From Anoplopoma fimbria (taxonomy: Eukaryota > Chordata > Actinopteri > Perciformes > Anoplopomatidae): DNA of 64,000 nucleotides. The stretch spans positions 27,365,123 to 27,429,122 of the forward strand of contig NC_072449.1 in the NCBI RefSeq assembly GCF_027596085.1, given 5' to 3'. Position numbers and translations under genes: made by a program. The stretch's first letter is position 1. The number at the start of each line of letters is the position of its first letter. Under the pieces are notes generated by a model. It was not told where the DNA came from and searched no databases. It saw only the letters and a program-made list of their open reading frames with translations. Positions 26,060 through 39,730 of this stretch are shown here, in pieces.

Positions 26060-29000
26060 TTAGCAGAGAGACTTGGGTCGAACCTTTGGGAAAAGCTGTG
26101 AGAAAAAAATAAAAAATCTGGATTATGGTGAGGCCGTCAGGGGGTGAGGGCGACATTTTTTACACCCATCATTTAGAAATCTTACCCCAAAGTAGCTGTT
26201 TGGAACAAAGCCCTCCCTGCCACAGAGTGAGGCCCACCACCAATCCGACCCTTCGGGCTTCTGCAGGATGGTGACCATGTCTCCCTCTTTGAAGCTCAGC
26301 TCGTCGGCTGCCTGAGCCGGGTAGCTCCACAGAGCATACAGCACGCCGCTGTTCTCCACCCCCATGGCCTCCTCCACACCTGGCATTAATGCATTTATAT
26401 GTACCCATGTTCAAAACTTGCTTACCAGAATATCAGCTGTTTAAATATTGAATATGTAGGAAATCATATCTTAATTTTAAACCCCTCTAATCTGTATTTT
26501 ATCTTTGTTACTACTTACCTTTCTTACATAAAAAGCCTGCCAGTGAATACATGAAAAGTTTTAGTGTCATGTGTTCTACACAGTTTTTAAAGGCTTTTCC
26601 TGCCTGCCAAAAATGCAGATTTAGTAAGAAATTGTCATTTATTAGGATACTAACATATCAGCCGAAAAATCCCATGTTATTTAAAGCTTTCCATCACAAT
26701 GTGTCCTGTTGCAGTGTGTTTGAGTAAGACAACAGAACCATATCTGCTCCCATCAAGTTACATTGCAAGGATGGTATTTCTACATTTAGCCATACATGTA
26801 AGCTGATGGGTATGTATGTGTGTGACTAGCTAATGGAAGACTACAACCGTCACATTTAGCACGTGGTTAAAAGAGCAAAGGTCAGAGCCCCCAGTAACTG
26901 TCAAATGGTGTCATCTTAGGATTCGTTCAGTTATTGTTGTCTCTAAGCCTTTAATGGTGCTGTGTATTGTGGGTGGGTCTATGTGTAGGTGTGTGTGTAG
27001 GTGTAATTGCCTCACCCTTCAGGAAGTTCTCACACGCCTCAAACGCTTCAGCGTAAGGATCGCACTTCTGGGAGGCGATGGCGGCGTCACTCTCCGTCAC
27101 GGCCATGACTGCGGCTCCATTCCTCACCAAAAACTCACACAGGGGACGGTCGTTACAAGAGGCGGAGCAATGCAGCGGAGTCCTGTGGGCCAAAGAACGT
27201 TGGTTAACACATTTAGGGGAACAATACTCACATTAGCAAAGCCAAAACTTAAGAAGCCAACTTTTATGTGCTCCTTTTCACAGAACCTTCATTGGAGAGA
27301 GACAGTGGTGGAGAAGTACAAAACACTGTCATAATACTACAACTTAAAGTCCAGCATTCAAACCCTTACTTCAGTAAAAGCATGTAATAAAGCACTCAAT
27401 GTTCACGAAGTGTTTCACTATTATAAATTATGTTTTTTCTGGATGAATATTAGCGCTGCATTAATGTGAATGTTGCATTTTACAGCTGAGAATGTTCTAA
27501 CTCCTGTATATACTGTTGGCTACTTTAATCCACAATGCATCATATTTTATAAGATCATATGTTTGCAGCGTCGCTGTCCTGTGAGAACCACTTATCTCTA
27601 AAAAGAGAAAAACTTTGTGACGATGCATTTTAACCGCTAATCCAAAAGGCTTTTAAAAGAGTTTATTTGGTTTAAGAAACACATAAACACATAAAGGAAC
27701 ACTTCAATCTTCCAGTTTATCACAAACATTCAACATCAACGCATCTGGAGATATGCGGTTTTCACTTGACAGGAAGTGTAAGTGGATTAAAAAGTACACT
27801 TTTTTCAATATTATATTAGAAGTCGCATAACAGGGAAGTACTCAAATAAAGTACAAGTACCTCAAATTTGAAGTACAGTACTTGAGTAAATGTACTTAGT
27901 TACATTCCACCACTGGAGAGAGGATACAGGTGGAAACTAATAAACTAATAAGCAGATATTTACCAGCCGTGGCTGTCTGGAGCGCTGACATTGGCTCCAA
28001 TGCGAACCAGGAAGTCCACCACGTTGTAGTGGCCCCCACAGATGGCGTTGTGAAGGGCAGTGATGCCTTCATCATTTGGTTGGCTAGGGTCGTTCATCTG
28101 CAGAAGACATTTTACACGACTAAATTGTTATTAAATACGTTACATTTCTGCTCTTGGATATCCTCAAACTGGGACCTATTAAGAAAGTGTTAAAGATGTT
28201 AGATGAATACATTTCTCTGTCTCTCTGCAACCTCACCCTAAACTACTGTCTGGATCACCTTGAGACAGCTCTTAACCTCCTAACTGCTAGAATGTAGGTG
28301 GAAGCTTTTGTGCAGCACAAGCAACTTCCAGACAAATGTATTCGTGTGTGAAGAAGCAGCAGCAGGGATGTGTTGAATGCAGACTCAGCAAACCTTCCCT
28401 GAGAGAATGAAAGTAAAATATCACATATTGTTGTGCTTCTTTTAAGTGCAAATCCAGACCTGGAGCAGACTTTGGCACTGCACTTTACCGTCTTAGATCA
28501 GACCAAGTTTTTACCCTATAGATATTTTCATTTATTGAGGCTGCTAAGCTTAAAATAAGTAATGTTCCAATTTTTTTTTGTTTTTGCAAGCAATGGAAAC
28601 CAAGGAAAACAGTGTAACCAAACTTTTATTTTCCTTTATTTTAATGAATTAATTAATCCTTTTCTTTTTATAAATCTTTATCTCAATAGATTATGTTTTT
28701 TATAGTCTTTACTTTTGGCATTTTTTGGCAAATTCCTTTGAATTTATATCAACTTTGTGTATAGCTTTTATTATTTTGCTTCCTTGATAAATCAAAGCTC
28801 CATGTTTAATCAAATATATATAATATTTGTAAGTAATTATTGGTGCAATAGGTTGAGTATCTCAGGCATGACTATATATGAGTAGTAGCAGCTGCAGAGT
28901 AGTAGTAGTAGTTGTGGCTGCAGCAAAGCAGTAGTTGCGTGGCAGTACATACAGTATATACAATAAGGTATATAAGTGCATACACACACACCTCCTGCAC

Positions 29001-32000
29001 GGCCCTCTGCACTGTGTCCAGTTCTCCGACCAGTGCTCCGTCCAGCAGCAAGACAAGCGGGCTGAGTCGTGCTCGCCTCCCAGAACTTTTGTGTTCCCGC
29101 TTGGACCGCCGCAGGATGGAATGGTAGCTCTGAAGGGACAAACAGGATGCCAGCTTGCATAAAGTGGACTGCAGAGAATGTCATCCACCACAAGGATTTA
29201 AAACTAAATGTACAGTTCCTTTACAGTGCGTTGAATGCATAATAAAATAAATAAAAATATAGCTTTTTTTACAATTGGACAATTTCTGCTTTTCTATAAC
29301 ATCATAAATTGCTCTTAGCCCATTCTTTACTCTGAAATCAGGATGGATCGTGGGTGCAGGTAGAGGTGCAGGTGGTGGAGCAGCTTCCTCTCCGTCTGAG
29401 GAGCTGCTGGTCTCACTACCACGCTCCCCCCTCTGTCGGTGGTCCTTCCTGCGAAAGAGCTTGTTGATGAGATTCTTGTACTGGTTGGGCTGGTAGTGGG
29501 AGGCCCTCTTCAGGGGCTGTGACTGGTCCACAGAGCCCCGTCTCTTCAGGGCCCGTGGAATTTCTGCCCTCATGCGGAGCAGCTCCTCCAGGTTGGGAAT
29601 CTCCTGCCTCTGGGCCTCGGGGTCCACCACTGGCTGCAGCCTGGTGGGGCTGAGGGGCCGGGGTGCTGGGGGTGCGCCCTCCTTTCTGCCCTCTGGCATG
29701 TTGGGATTCTCCGAGATCACAGGCAGCTGATGAGCAAAGTCCAGCCGCTCAAGCTCTGCTTCAATATCCCCCGAGTTCAGCGCTGCAAAGACGGACACCA
29801 AAACCACATTCGTCAAGAGAAGTCCGTCCAACAAATATCCTGTGAACACATTTAACGTCAGAGTGTGTGTGCAGATGTTGAATGTGTTGTACCGTCACTG
29901 TATACGGCGGGCTGTCTCAGCTCAGGTGGGTGTTGCAGCAGCTGGGGCACAGGTTTGTGGAAGAACTCCCTCGGGAAGGGCATAGGTGGTGGGTACGGTG
30001 CCAGGTTGCCTTCCACTCCCAGGACTCTGGGGTTTGGGGTCGACATTGCTCCCCAGTGGGGGTTTTGGAGACGCATGATGACGGAGAGAGGGATGGGCTT
30101 GCGTTGGCGGGTCTGAGTAGAAGTCGGGGGAATGGAAATGCGGGAGATGATGGGTTGAGGGTAGTAAGGGGAGTGGACTGGGGAAGAAACATCCGGAGGT
30201 ACGGCTATGCGTATGTTACGGGGGAGAGAAGCGTTGGAATAAATGAGAGATGGAGAGCGAGGATCCTGGAAGAGAAAGAAAAGAGGGAAACATTCTAATC
30301 CAATCCCAATGCACTGAATCACATGACCATATAATGTGCACTGTCTGTCATAGTGTAGGAGAATTATCACATAACTCTGCAGCTTTACGGAGCTTCAAAG
30401 CCTCTTTTAGCTTGTTGCTTGTTTTATTTTCAACAAGCCAGTAACATGGTGCTGACTGTTCATTAAACTGTTTTCTATCCCATAGAGGCACAAATTGACT
30501 GACGTATCTTTAGAAAAAAAGGAAATGCTATGATTTGAGCTTTTGATTTAACAAGGCTTGTGAAACTCCCATCCCCGCCCACTTCCTCCTCTTACTCGCA
30601 GTACTTCCCATTCTGTGGATATCTGTGGCTTCTCAAGAACTCGAAGGAATGGCTTAAAATAAAAAAAGAGTCTCTCACAGTACCTATTTGAAAGCCTCTC
30701 TGTTAACCCCACCCACCTTTTTGGGGCTTGGGGCCGGAGGAGGGCCATCGAGGTTGGATTCTCTCCAGCTGCTTGGCAGAGACGGCCGCAGCCATTCTGT
30801 CTCTGTAACAGGAAAGTGTTGAGTTAGAACACAGAGACCAAGTACAGTACAGGCTCGGCGCCAGTGCTCATCTGGTATTGTACTCAAATGGATTGCTCTG
30901 GACTAATTCCTCACCTTAACATACAAAACGAAAGAGAGAGTGGGGCTGGGCGATATGGCCAAAATCTAGTATCACGATATAGGTCATTTGATATCTCAAT
31001 AACGATATAGCATGTTTTCTGATAGTTCAATAAATTAATAAATTGTCCATATGAAATTCACCACATGGTAAAGCCTATTTTTCTTCACTCAATCATCAAT
31101 TTGAAATAAACAAATGTGTATCTCGACATCTCCGTACATGATTTCATCACCACGTAGGGAAATTATCATATTAAATGAATTGCCCAGCCCTATAAATAGC
31201 AGGAATCAACCAACTGTCATAGGTGTGGTGAGATTTCTTCTCGTAGGACACGTCCAGATCTGTCTCATTCCACTTGCCAGGGCTCTTTTGCTGCTGCTGC
31301 ACACCCTCATCTAGCAGAGAGAGAGGGAGGGAGGGAGGGAGAGAGAGAGAGAGATTAAAAAAGAAAATAAGAGCAAAAGGGGCAACAAACAAAAAAAACA
31401 GCGTGCCAGAAAGAGGGAGAGATTACGGAAGGAAGCTTCAACATTGCAGTACTTTAAAGGCCTGTTTTTCTCTAAATCTTTTCATTTGTAGAGTTGAAGA
31501 TTCTCTGGAAGAGCAACATGACATTAAACAAAGAATGATTACATTTGTTTGTTTGCGTTGGCAGTGTATTTCTGTAGCTTATCTAAGACTACTCTACTCC
31601 TTATCTATAAGGCCCATTGGTAGCATTTGTTTGTCGTGAAACATAACAACGCTGGTCATATTGTAAACATCACAGCACAAAGCCCTTTATTATATGCTGA
31701 GCTGATGTTTCTTTCATATACAGTACGACAATCCATCAGGTAGTTTCCCACCTTGTATGTGATGTTAACTAAAAAACGACAACAATGGGAATATAGTTTA
31801 TCTAATCCCATTATAATCCCATATATCTGTTGGGTTCAGCTGTCTCCACAACTTCCATCTAATTACAGCCACTCACCAGACTTCCTGAAAGCGGCAAAAT
31901 TTCGAGGCAGCGTGTTGGACATGGGGTGATTGATGTACAAAGGAGAGCGGGCTCTATCCAGGCGAGGCGACCTGCGGCCCATCTGGCTGCTGTCGTAAGG

Positions 32001-33110
32001 GCTCAGCGTGTTTGAGGAGGAGTGGACCGGGGCAGACCAAGTCTGGTCGGAAGAAACAGCCGTGGGGCTCGGTGAGGGGCTTCTATCGGCGTAACTGATG
32101 GAGCCCCGTGGGCTCCTGTCGTAACGTGAGGGAGAATTGCGCCTGGGGGAGTGAGGCGAGTGCTTGGGGCTCTGCTGGCCGTAGGAGTAGCTGTCGGATC
32201 CGGCTCGAGGGAGAGGAGAGTGTGCCTGCTTCTTGATCTTGGGGGATGAGTGCGGGCTGGTGGTGAAGACAGGGGGTGGCGACGGTTCGTTTCTGTTGCT
32301 GGAGAAGATGGAGTCCAGGGAATGGAACGTCGTTGAGCTCGGGGAGAAAGGCTTAGAGCTGCCATTACTGCTGCCTATTGTCTCACTCGTAGTGATGGAG
32401 GGGATGGACTGGGGGTTATCGCTGAAGATGAAAGCGCTCGTCTGAAGGGGAAAATGTGTTTGTTATAAATAAATATTATAAGGAATGACTACTGTGCTGG
32501 GTATCAAAATTAGAACATTGATTCATTTTATTTTTAAGATAAAAGAAAAGAGCCTTTGACAGTCTGCAAGTGGCTAAGACTCGTGGAATATGTCGTTTTC
32601 TAACTGTTGTTGTATTTTGAGTAACAAGGAGTTTAACATTACTGGCTAGTGCAGTTGTAGATAACCATTTAGCTTAGAATATGGACAAGTTAACCTAAGA
32701 AGCACATTTATCAGACAGAATGCATGTAGAATGACATGCAGTGACTAGCTCTGAGAGGGAGGGAGACTTCAACTCACTCAAGAGGATTCCAGGGCTGGAG
32801 GTGTGTGTATGTATATACCTGAGACTTTGTGTTGTTGTTGTCAGACGAGGCCCCCTTCAGCAGGGAGTTGAACTCTCTGGATAACTCATCTGCTGTGGCC
32901 AGTGATGCATTCAGGTCGTCATTTATAGTCTGGACTGGACACAAACCACACAAGCACCAGGGACAATTAGGATAGCGTGTTCCCCCCCACATGCACAGAC
33001 ATACACTGAGCCAGACGGAGACAAGTGAAGGGTTTGTGGAAACTCACACAGCATGCTGCTGCCAAAGCTGGCCGGAGAACTCATTGCTGCGAGGTAGCAG
33101 CGTTCGGCTC
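26060..33110 (-). CDS. ppp1r13l: iASPP, inhibitory member of the ASPP family (ankyrin repeats and SH3)
   Basis: Coding exons, in order: 33048-33110 (ATG at 33084, gcagcaATGa context), 32819-32934, 31877-32441, 31215-31310, 30717-30802, 29893-30265, 29331-29782, 28992-29129, 27964-28097, 27016-27182, 26186-26379, 26060-26095. All phases agree, giving about 797 residues (human iASPP 828). An N-terminal helix ([14 protein letters not shown]) precedes a long Ser/Pro-rich region with [30 protein letters not shown] and ARPLSP-type motifs. Then come [17 protein letters not shown], ankyrin repeats ([33 protein letters not shown]) and an SH3 domain ([34 protein letters not shown]) ending [11 protein letters not shown]. 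iASPP binds p53 family members, RelA and PP1 through its C-terminus and restrains apoptosis. It acts in nucleus and cytoplasm. Exon 31877-32441 has no ATG until late and is easily missed. Donor 31214 is weak (gttggt). Confidence 0.95.
27303..27915. mobile_element. hAT-like non-autonomous element in a ppp1r13l intron
   Basis: It begins cagtggtgga and ends with the inverted copy tccaccactg. Flanks are gagagaga (27295-27302) and gagagagg (27916-27923), a 7/8-matching 8-bp target duplication. It is 613 bp long with no transposase frame. It lies in the intron between the exons at 27016-27182 and 27964-28097. The TIR CAGTGGTGGA is familiar from fish hAT elements. Confidence 0.8.
30941..31192. mobile_element. 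hAT-like MITE, GGGCTGGGC family
   Basis: It starts tggggctgggcgatatggcc and ends attgcccagccctа-like (tgcccagcccta), an inverted match. The interior parallels the 38.7-kb copy (gatatggccaaaatct, acgatat, agcatgttttctg). No target duplication is visible. It sits 22 bp from the exon end at 31215. Confidence 0.7.
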
Positions 33111-35212
33111 CTGAGGAAGTAAACACACCACACCTGTTAGGAGGAAAGTGTCACACCACCTTAAACTGACGTTTTCACGATCTCATGAGATTGATTCCCA
33201 TTTTATAGGGATCGGCGGGCCCCCTGTCAACAATTTAACGCAACAGATTCGCACGAACAGGCTCTGCAGTCTGCCCTTTAGGTTCCCATCATGCCATCCG
33301 ACTGAGCCGTTGACTTTTACTTTGATGCCTTAAAGTTAAGAGTTCCTGTGGCTTCGAACTGAAAACGCTAAGGAGTGTTTAACCCTACCCTTTCTCTCCC
33401 GCTCCAGGCTCCCAGCTGTCTCACCCCCTCAGGCTCTCTGACAACGAGCCAACTTTGTGTGAACACAATTTGAACGCCCTTCATGTCTAAACAAGTTCGT
33501 TCATAAAATGTAATAAAATACTTGCAGGCATGCTTGAAACGGCAAATCACACCACCAACGACATCACGGCCCTTTGAGGCCCTCTGACAGGAAAACTGGA
33601 AGCAGTGTCTGTCCTACTTTGCTGACTCAAGCACATTATATGTGATGCCAGGTGTTCTGGCTTAACATCACATATGACTGGTCTGTTTGAAAGCCAGTTT
33701 CCGACAGACAGACAAACAGACAGGTGTAGTGCATTGATAGTCAAGGATGGTTTATAATACAAATAATCCAGACAGCTGGGTATGCCAACAGGTCAATTAG
33801 CAAAAAGCTGTTCAAACAATGTGATAATGCCAAAGAATCACTGCATGCCTAATACTCACTTAATATGTCTGCACGGGAAATCGTTCTTGGTTATTAAACA
33901 TTTCTGGTTTGATTTTATGCTCATTAATATACTCTATGTGTGACAGCTATAGCTGTCAAGTACTGATGAAGTAAGCTTCTATTCATCTTGCAGAAAGAAT
34001 GACACATGTTAGTAAAAGTAAAATGAAAAGGAAATGATAGAGACCTTACTTTCTCTTTCAGTTTCTATGAAGCCTTAATATTAGAACAGTAAGTCTAATA
34101 TGTTAGACAGTAAATCTGTGCACATTGGGGATAATAAAATATCTTAGTTAAATTGTATGTTTATAAAAGTGTGTTGCGCTTTCCTAACGCACCTGTCCCC
34201 CATCTACGAGCTCGCCCCATTTAACTAATAATGGCTGTGCACGCACAGTCTCACAGACAGACACAGACAGTGAGATCAGTCTCTCATCAGCCTGTGAAAA
34301 AAACAAAGAATCCAGTGTCACCGATGATTCAAGTGCTCGGCCTGCTGTGTGACCACTCGACATTTCTGTGAGCTATTTCGGTACGTTTTCTACTTCAAAA
34401 ACAACACTATTAATCTGTAACATACCATCAATGTGTTGTGTGTATTGTTTTACAGACATTACTCTGTCAGAAAGTCTTGTAATTTAATTGTTTTCATGTG
34501 CCCACTATCCCTTTAGCTTCCATGTTCTTCAGGTAGTGATACACAGTAACCTCCGTTTGTTGGAGGTTGTACTTTTTACAACAGACAGTTTTGTAGTTGC
34601 TTGGAATGCATCATTTTCCTTTAAAATGAAGCAGAGAGTTAAGTGTCTCTTCCTACTTCAACTCTTTGTGTTAAATATGTTCCAGGTTGTATCATTTGTA
34701 TCTGTTCATTACAAACAGATTCATTTAAATAGATATTGTTCTTACTTTGTGAAAGACCAAAAAAGAAGAAAAGAAAAAAAGGTGCAGCATTCCTTTAAGC
34801 TGCTTTTTAAAATGTCGGCATGAAGAGAGAGGGCAAGGGTGTCATCTTTTTTGCCTGAAACAAAAGGTGCAACTTTAAAACTAGACCTCCCGATGAGCCC
34901 CAAAACCAGTTGAACACGAGCTAGAAAAAGAACATGTTATGTAAGGTCGTCAAATTGAAGCTACTGCACAGATAAAAGCTGTTCTTCACACTGTGTACTT
35001 TGCTGTACTGTATTCATGCCGGGTAACACAGGCTCACATTCCTCAGCACTCCTCCCAGTGAGGCATTCACCTCACACACACACAGTCTGGGACGCTTATC
35101 TCTGTCAGAGCAGCTCACACACAAAGAGATTACACTCTCACTGACTCATAAAGGTCAAGTCGATCGCTCACTGGGCTCTACCCTTCCTGCCTAGAAAGTC
35201 ATTCACCCCGCC

Positions 35213-35572
35213 TAGGGGTGTCGCAATATACTAGTAATGAAAATGGCTGTTGTATTTTCAAAGAAATGTTGACATCATGTTAATAACACATATTTGGTAA
35301 TATCGTGAAAGTTATCCAGTGACTCTTGAATCATTTGATAGACACAGTCATGGTTACAGACTCTCCACCTCCCTACACTATCGTATTGTGAGTGTAACTA
35401 AAAACAAAGAGACAAAACTCACAATAATCAAAGATGAAGCTTAATTTGACTAACATCATATTTATTATTTCTTTCAAATGGATTATATCTCAATAATATT
35501 GTTAATGTAAAGTATTTTGGCCATGATAAGTGGTCTCAAATAAAGTCAGAATCTGACATTGTGACAGCCCTA
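35213..35572. mobile_element. hAT-like MITE, related to the GGGCTGGGC family
   Basis: It starts taggggtgtcgcaatata and ends attgtgacagccctа-like (gtgacagcccta). Flanks accccgcc and atcccacc match at 6 of 8 positions, as expected of a decayed 8-bp duplication. No coding capacity. Confidence 0.7.
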
Positions 35573-36093
35573 ATCCCACCCCTTCCCAGTTTTCTTTAAA
35601 CCTGTTCTATGACAACTTTTACAGTGATGGTGACTGTTCTTTTTATTCTACTGTTACACTGTCAATTTACTTTTAGATGTACTTAGTACATATTTTTGGA
35701 CCACTTACTGAATGTTTACTGCTTGCTTGATGTTTAATTTTCTCCTTCCTCAATCCTTATGCCACTGTTAATGTGTCTTAACAATATCAAGTAAGTAAAT
35801 AGTACTTGATAATAAGAGGTGAAAGAGCATATATTTACAATGGTATTGTTAACTTATAATGCATTTTAAAAGGTTCATTCACAGGATAATAGAATGCCCA
35901 ACTTCCCTTAGGACTTTGACCTTCTAATCCTCCCACCATGTCGTGTTCTGTTGTCATTTAGATTGTGGATTTGCATTTTGTTGTTGATTCATGGTTTTGA
36001 GGTGATGTGTTGATATTTAATTACATTTTTCTTTCTTTATTTTATTTGTATTTAATATATATTTATTTAATATATTTTTATTTAATATATAAA

Positions 36094-36097
<4 letters not shown>

Positions 36098-36149
<52 letters not shown>

Positions 36150-36155
36150 TTTTTA
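36098..36155. repeat. (AT)n run followed by a poly(T) tract
   Basis: An alternating AT run runs into more than 20 consecutive T. Confidence 0.9.
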
Positions 36156-38705
36156 TCTTGACAGCTAGTGTTTGTAATTTGCATTTTGTCTTTTGCTTTT
36201 CTTATCGGCATATTTTAATACTATGCAAATACATTTTTAGGTAAACTCCACAGCTGTCGCCAACATTAATTTTACAAGAGAAGCATATGTTTTTGTTGAA
36301 ACAGGCAAAATACATGCAGTTATCACATATATCACATGAGGCAGCTGTTACACCTTAAAGGACACACGCAGTAGAAAGAAAGGCTGTTCGTCTGTAAGAA
36401 TTAAAGCACAAATACATTAATCATCTGAAAATTTAAAGTGGACTGACAGCTTGTGGCCTCTGCAGTGCTGCTATTCTAGGCCTGTGGATCTGCACACTGG
36501 TTGCTTTCTTGAGGGAATTTTCCCGGAAAACCTCAAATGCACTTTATGTGCTTTTTCTTTTCAGTGCTGTGATTACTATGGTTCTATGATTACTAGCTGG
36601 TTCTACCATTTTAACATACAACAATTAGCTTGCTCGTGTGGTAAAGCCCAGATGTAACCACAACGGAGTAAGAAAACTACTGGCTACCTCTTCATGCTAG
36701 GCTGAACAAATGGGAAATCAATTTATTTACTTTGTTAACTGACAGAGAGGTTCTGTGGGAAGATACAGGGAGATTAAAGGTTTAAAGACAAAAATCAGTA
36801 GGTTTGCAGAATGCAAGGGTGTGTCTGACCAAGACTACAAGCGGGCCCTCCCTCTTTCCCTTTTCTTTTAAGTTCTTCACCAACAATTCCAGATTAAGCA
36901 TCTAACCAATATTTTAGTAAATGCTGAACTCCATAATTTCATTTAACATTCCATTTGTTTCCTCCCCCTCCTGTTGGTTCCTCCCTCGTATCCTTCCTTC
37001 AGAGCTTTCTGCTTTTGTCTCTTTTCACAGTCCGCTCTTGGCAAGGTATTTGGCTGAGACTGAATGACAAAAACAAATCCTCTGACACAACTTAACGCCT
37101 CCCTTTGTGGCTTGCTTTTCATGTCTCTTTGTGATCTGGCTCAAGCAGAAAACATAAACTAAATCATGTCCCACAAGGAAATACATGCCGATGATACTCT
37201 CTCTTAGGTTCTAGTGAAAAAACATAACCCCTGGTATTACATTTTTTTTTATATTTCCACAAACTCTTGCACAGCTTGATTTGAAACATCTGGAATATCA
37301 TCTGTCTGGATTCTCTTGAAGGTATTTTGATGCCAGGGATCTATGCCATAGTCAAAGATAACACGCAGTCTGAGAGGAGATTAAGACTAATCGCGAAAAA
37401 ACAATTGGGAGCTATTGTGTAAAACATTGTTATTCTCTGGTTGAATGGTGGTTGATGGTAGAATTCATGATTTACATCTTCAGTTTCTGCCACAGCCACA
37501 GAAAGAGTGTTTCCTAGAAAAGGTTTATCCAAAGAATATCACCTCAGCTAGAAAACTATGAGCAAACTGATATACTATAACAAGTTTTGTTGAATTTTGA
37601 ATTTCCCTTAATTGCATGAACTGGTCAGTTACATTTGAATTCCATGCTGACATATGACCTACCAATAAATAGCTGATAAATGAATCATATATTCTACTGA
37701 CAGACTTCAACAACTGTAAGTTTCACAGATACAACAACTCCACCCAAATAACTTAATTTTATTACACCCATACCTCTGACCTAGTTAGTCATTTAAATAA
37801 TTTCTGCCTACACAAAAAACACTAACAAGCATATGCACATTCTATTCACAGCAGCTCAAGTCATTGCCAAAGACAACAGCCCTTCAACAATGCAGCTCTA
37901 TTGATCTTTTCAAACTTAGAATAAGCATCAGTCTCTGAAAGCTACATGAAGGTACATTAATGCACAGACCAAAATATATTTCTGAGGTGATAGCAACTAA
38001 TCCCTTAACCTGCCTTCATTCTTCTTTTGGATAATGGCTTCTAGCTTGATCCCAGCTACCCCCTTCACTTCTAGAGCAGCGCTGTTTACCTCAGCATATG
38101 ACTCAGGAATCTCTCAGTGTCGCACAACATTACAGACATTTCTCAGAAGTTACAAGCCCCGTCTAGCTGTGTCATGCTCAAACTGAGGTGCGAAGTGCAA
38201 GGAGTGACAAGTGTAATTGCTTTCATGTGTGAGCATGCATGAACTTGGATCACTTAGAAGAAAGTCAGATGGCTGGTGACCGTCACAGTTTTTTGTAGGC
38301 AACAGGTTTTAGCAAGTGTATCTCACAATGTAGCCCGGCTGGTTTTTGACGGAGGATCCAGAATGGAGCAAACACGTTGGCTACATGCCATTCAAATCCT
38401 GCTCTGACAGGAAGGTTTGGTTTACTTTTAGATTAGCCGCTAATAAATTCAGCAAATAACTGACACATTCGAATTTCTAACCAGTGAATACAAGAAACAG
38501 TGCAGAAGGAGCCCCAAGCGGTGTCATGGTTAAGCTTTTGTTTATCAAAGCAACACTTAAAATCATAATTTCTAATCTACAACACAATATGATGATCATC
38601 CAACTTTAATATCACATAATGGATCATAAAAATACTATTAAATCTGATGAATTCACTATTAAATCACTAGTAATGAAGTCACCACACCTCAAAAGTCCCT
38701 GTAGA

Positions 38706-39188
38706 TAGGGCTGCGTAATATGGCCAAAATCTTCTATCGCGATAAAGGACATTTCATATATCGATACGATATATATCACGATAAAGCATATTTTCTGGTA
38801 GTCCAATAGATACATATTCTATATGAAATAACCCCAAGGTAAAACCTTTTTTCTGTATACTCCTGCGTTAACTTAATACATGACAAATGAAAAGTACTGA
38901 GACATTTCTCATTTCACAGATTAAACTGATGTTATAGAGGATATAATATTCCCGGTTGCACAGTAACCATGTTTACATCCATGGCACACAAAGTAATCTG
39001 ATTAAGGCAATAGTTTGATTTCAGTTCGGTGTTCCCTTAAGCAGAATTCTTATCAATTCAGAATCATATGAGTTAGTATGTGCTTGTTATTAACAATTTA
39101 GACCACGATTACTCGATATAGGATTTCACCACCATACGATTCTATTGAAAGAGGATACATTCTCATAATGAATTTTGTCCCAGCCCTA
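38706..39188. mobile_element. hAT-like MITE with intact 8-bp target duplication
   Basis: It starts tagggctgcgtaatatggcc and ends gtcccagcccta. The flanking octamer cctgtaga occurs at 38698-38705 and again at 39189-39196, an exact duplication. It is 483 bp long. Its internal blocks match the 30941-31192 copy. Confidence 0.85.
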
Positions 39189-39730
39189 CCTGTAGAAAGT
39201 AACTCTGTCTGTAGAGTAATATGACTGTCTGTTATTGTCTTCTACTGCTGGCTGCACAGTAGTCTAGGAAAGTCCAGCATCTGGCTGCTGCACTGAAGCT
39301 TTATTCTGTGGGTGCAGACTGTGAGGCATGCCAGGCAGAGATGGTAACATCTGATTCCCATTAGTTTGAGAACAAGCTCCTCCTCGCATTCAAGACCTTT
39401 CACAATGAACGAGAAAAACCATGGAAAGAACGATTCAAAGAGGGAGGAAAAATGGCGTTTTGACGACTGCAGTTCAGCTACTCAGCTCAAAGAGTTACAC
39501 TAACTCTGACGTTCTTATAATAAACATTGTTTCCTCACCTCATACAGTATTCCCAACGCTGATAGTTGCGCATAAAAAACTTCCTTACCTCAAACAGATG
39601 AGTCTTTTTCGTTTTCTATTTGAGAGGAAATCTTAGAACTTTCGTCTTCCTGAAAAAGTGGTGAAGCTCAGACTGTGTTGCTCTCTTGTGGTGATTGCTC
39701 CAGACATTTAGTCATTGCTGCGTAACTTAC

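Larger units (their letters stand above)
33111..39730. other. upstream or first-intron region of ppp1r13l
   Basis: No coding exon was recognised here on either strand. If the 39731-39856 exon belongs to ppp1r13l, this is an intron. It holds two hAT-like MITEs (35213-35572, 38706-39188) and an AT/T tract at 36.1 kb. The remainder is AT-rich sequence with no structure that I could name. Confidence 0.6.

Noticed and set aside
32003..32365. 120-codon minus-strand frame beginning MAALSLSP
   Set aside because: An out-of-frame shadow of the ppp1r13l Ser/Pro exon; the true frame fits both splice phases.
32929..32934. Alternative acceptor 5 bp inside ppp1r13l exon 32819-32934
   Set aside because: Its use would break the frame with the exon at 33048-33110.
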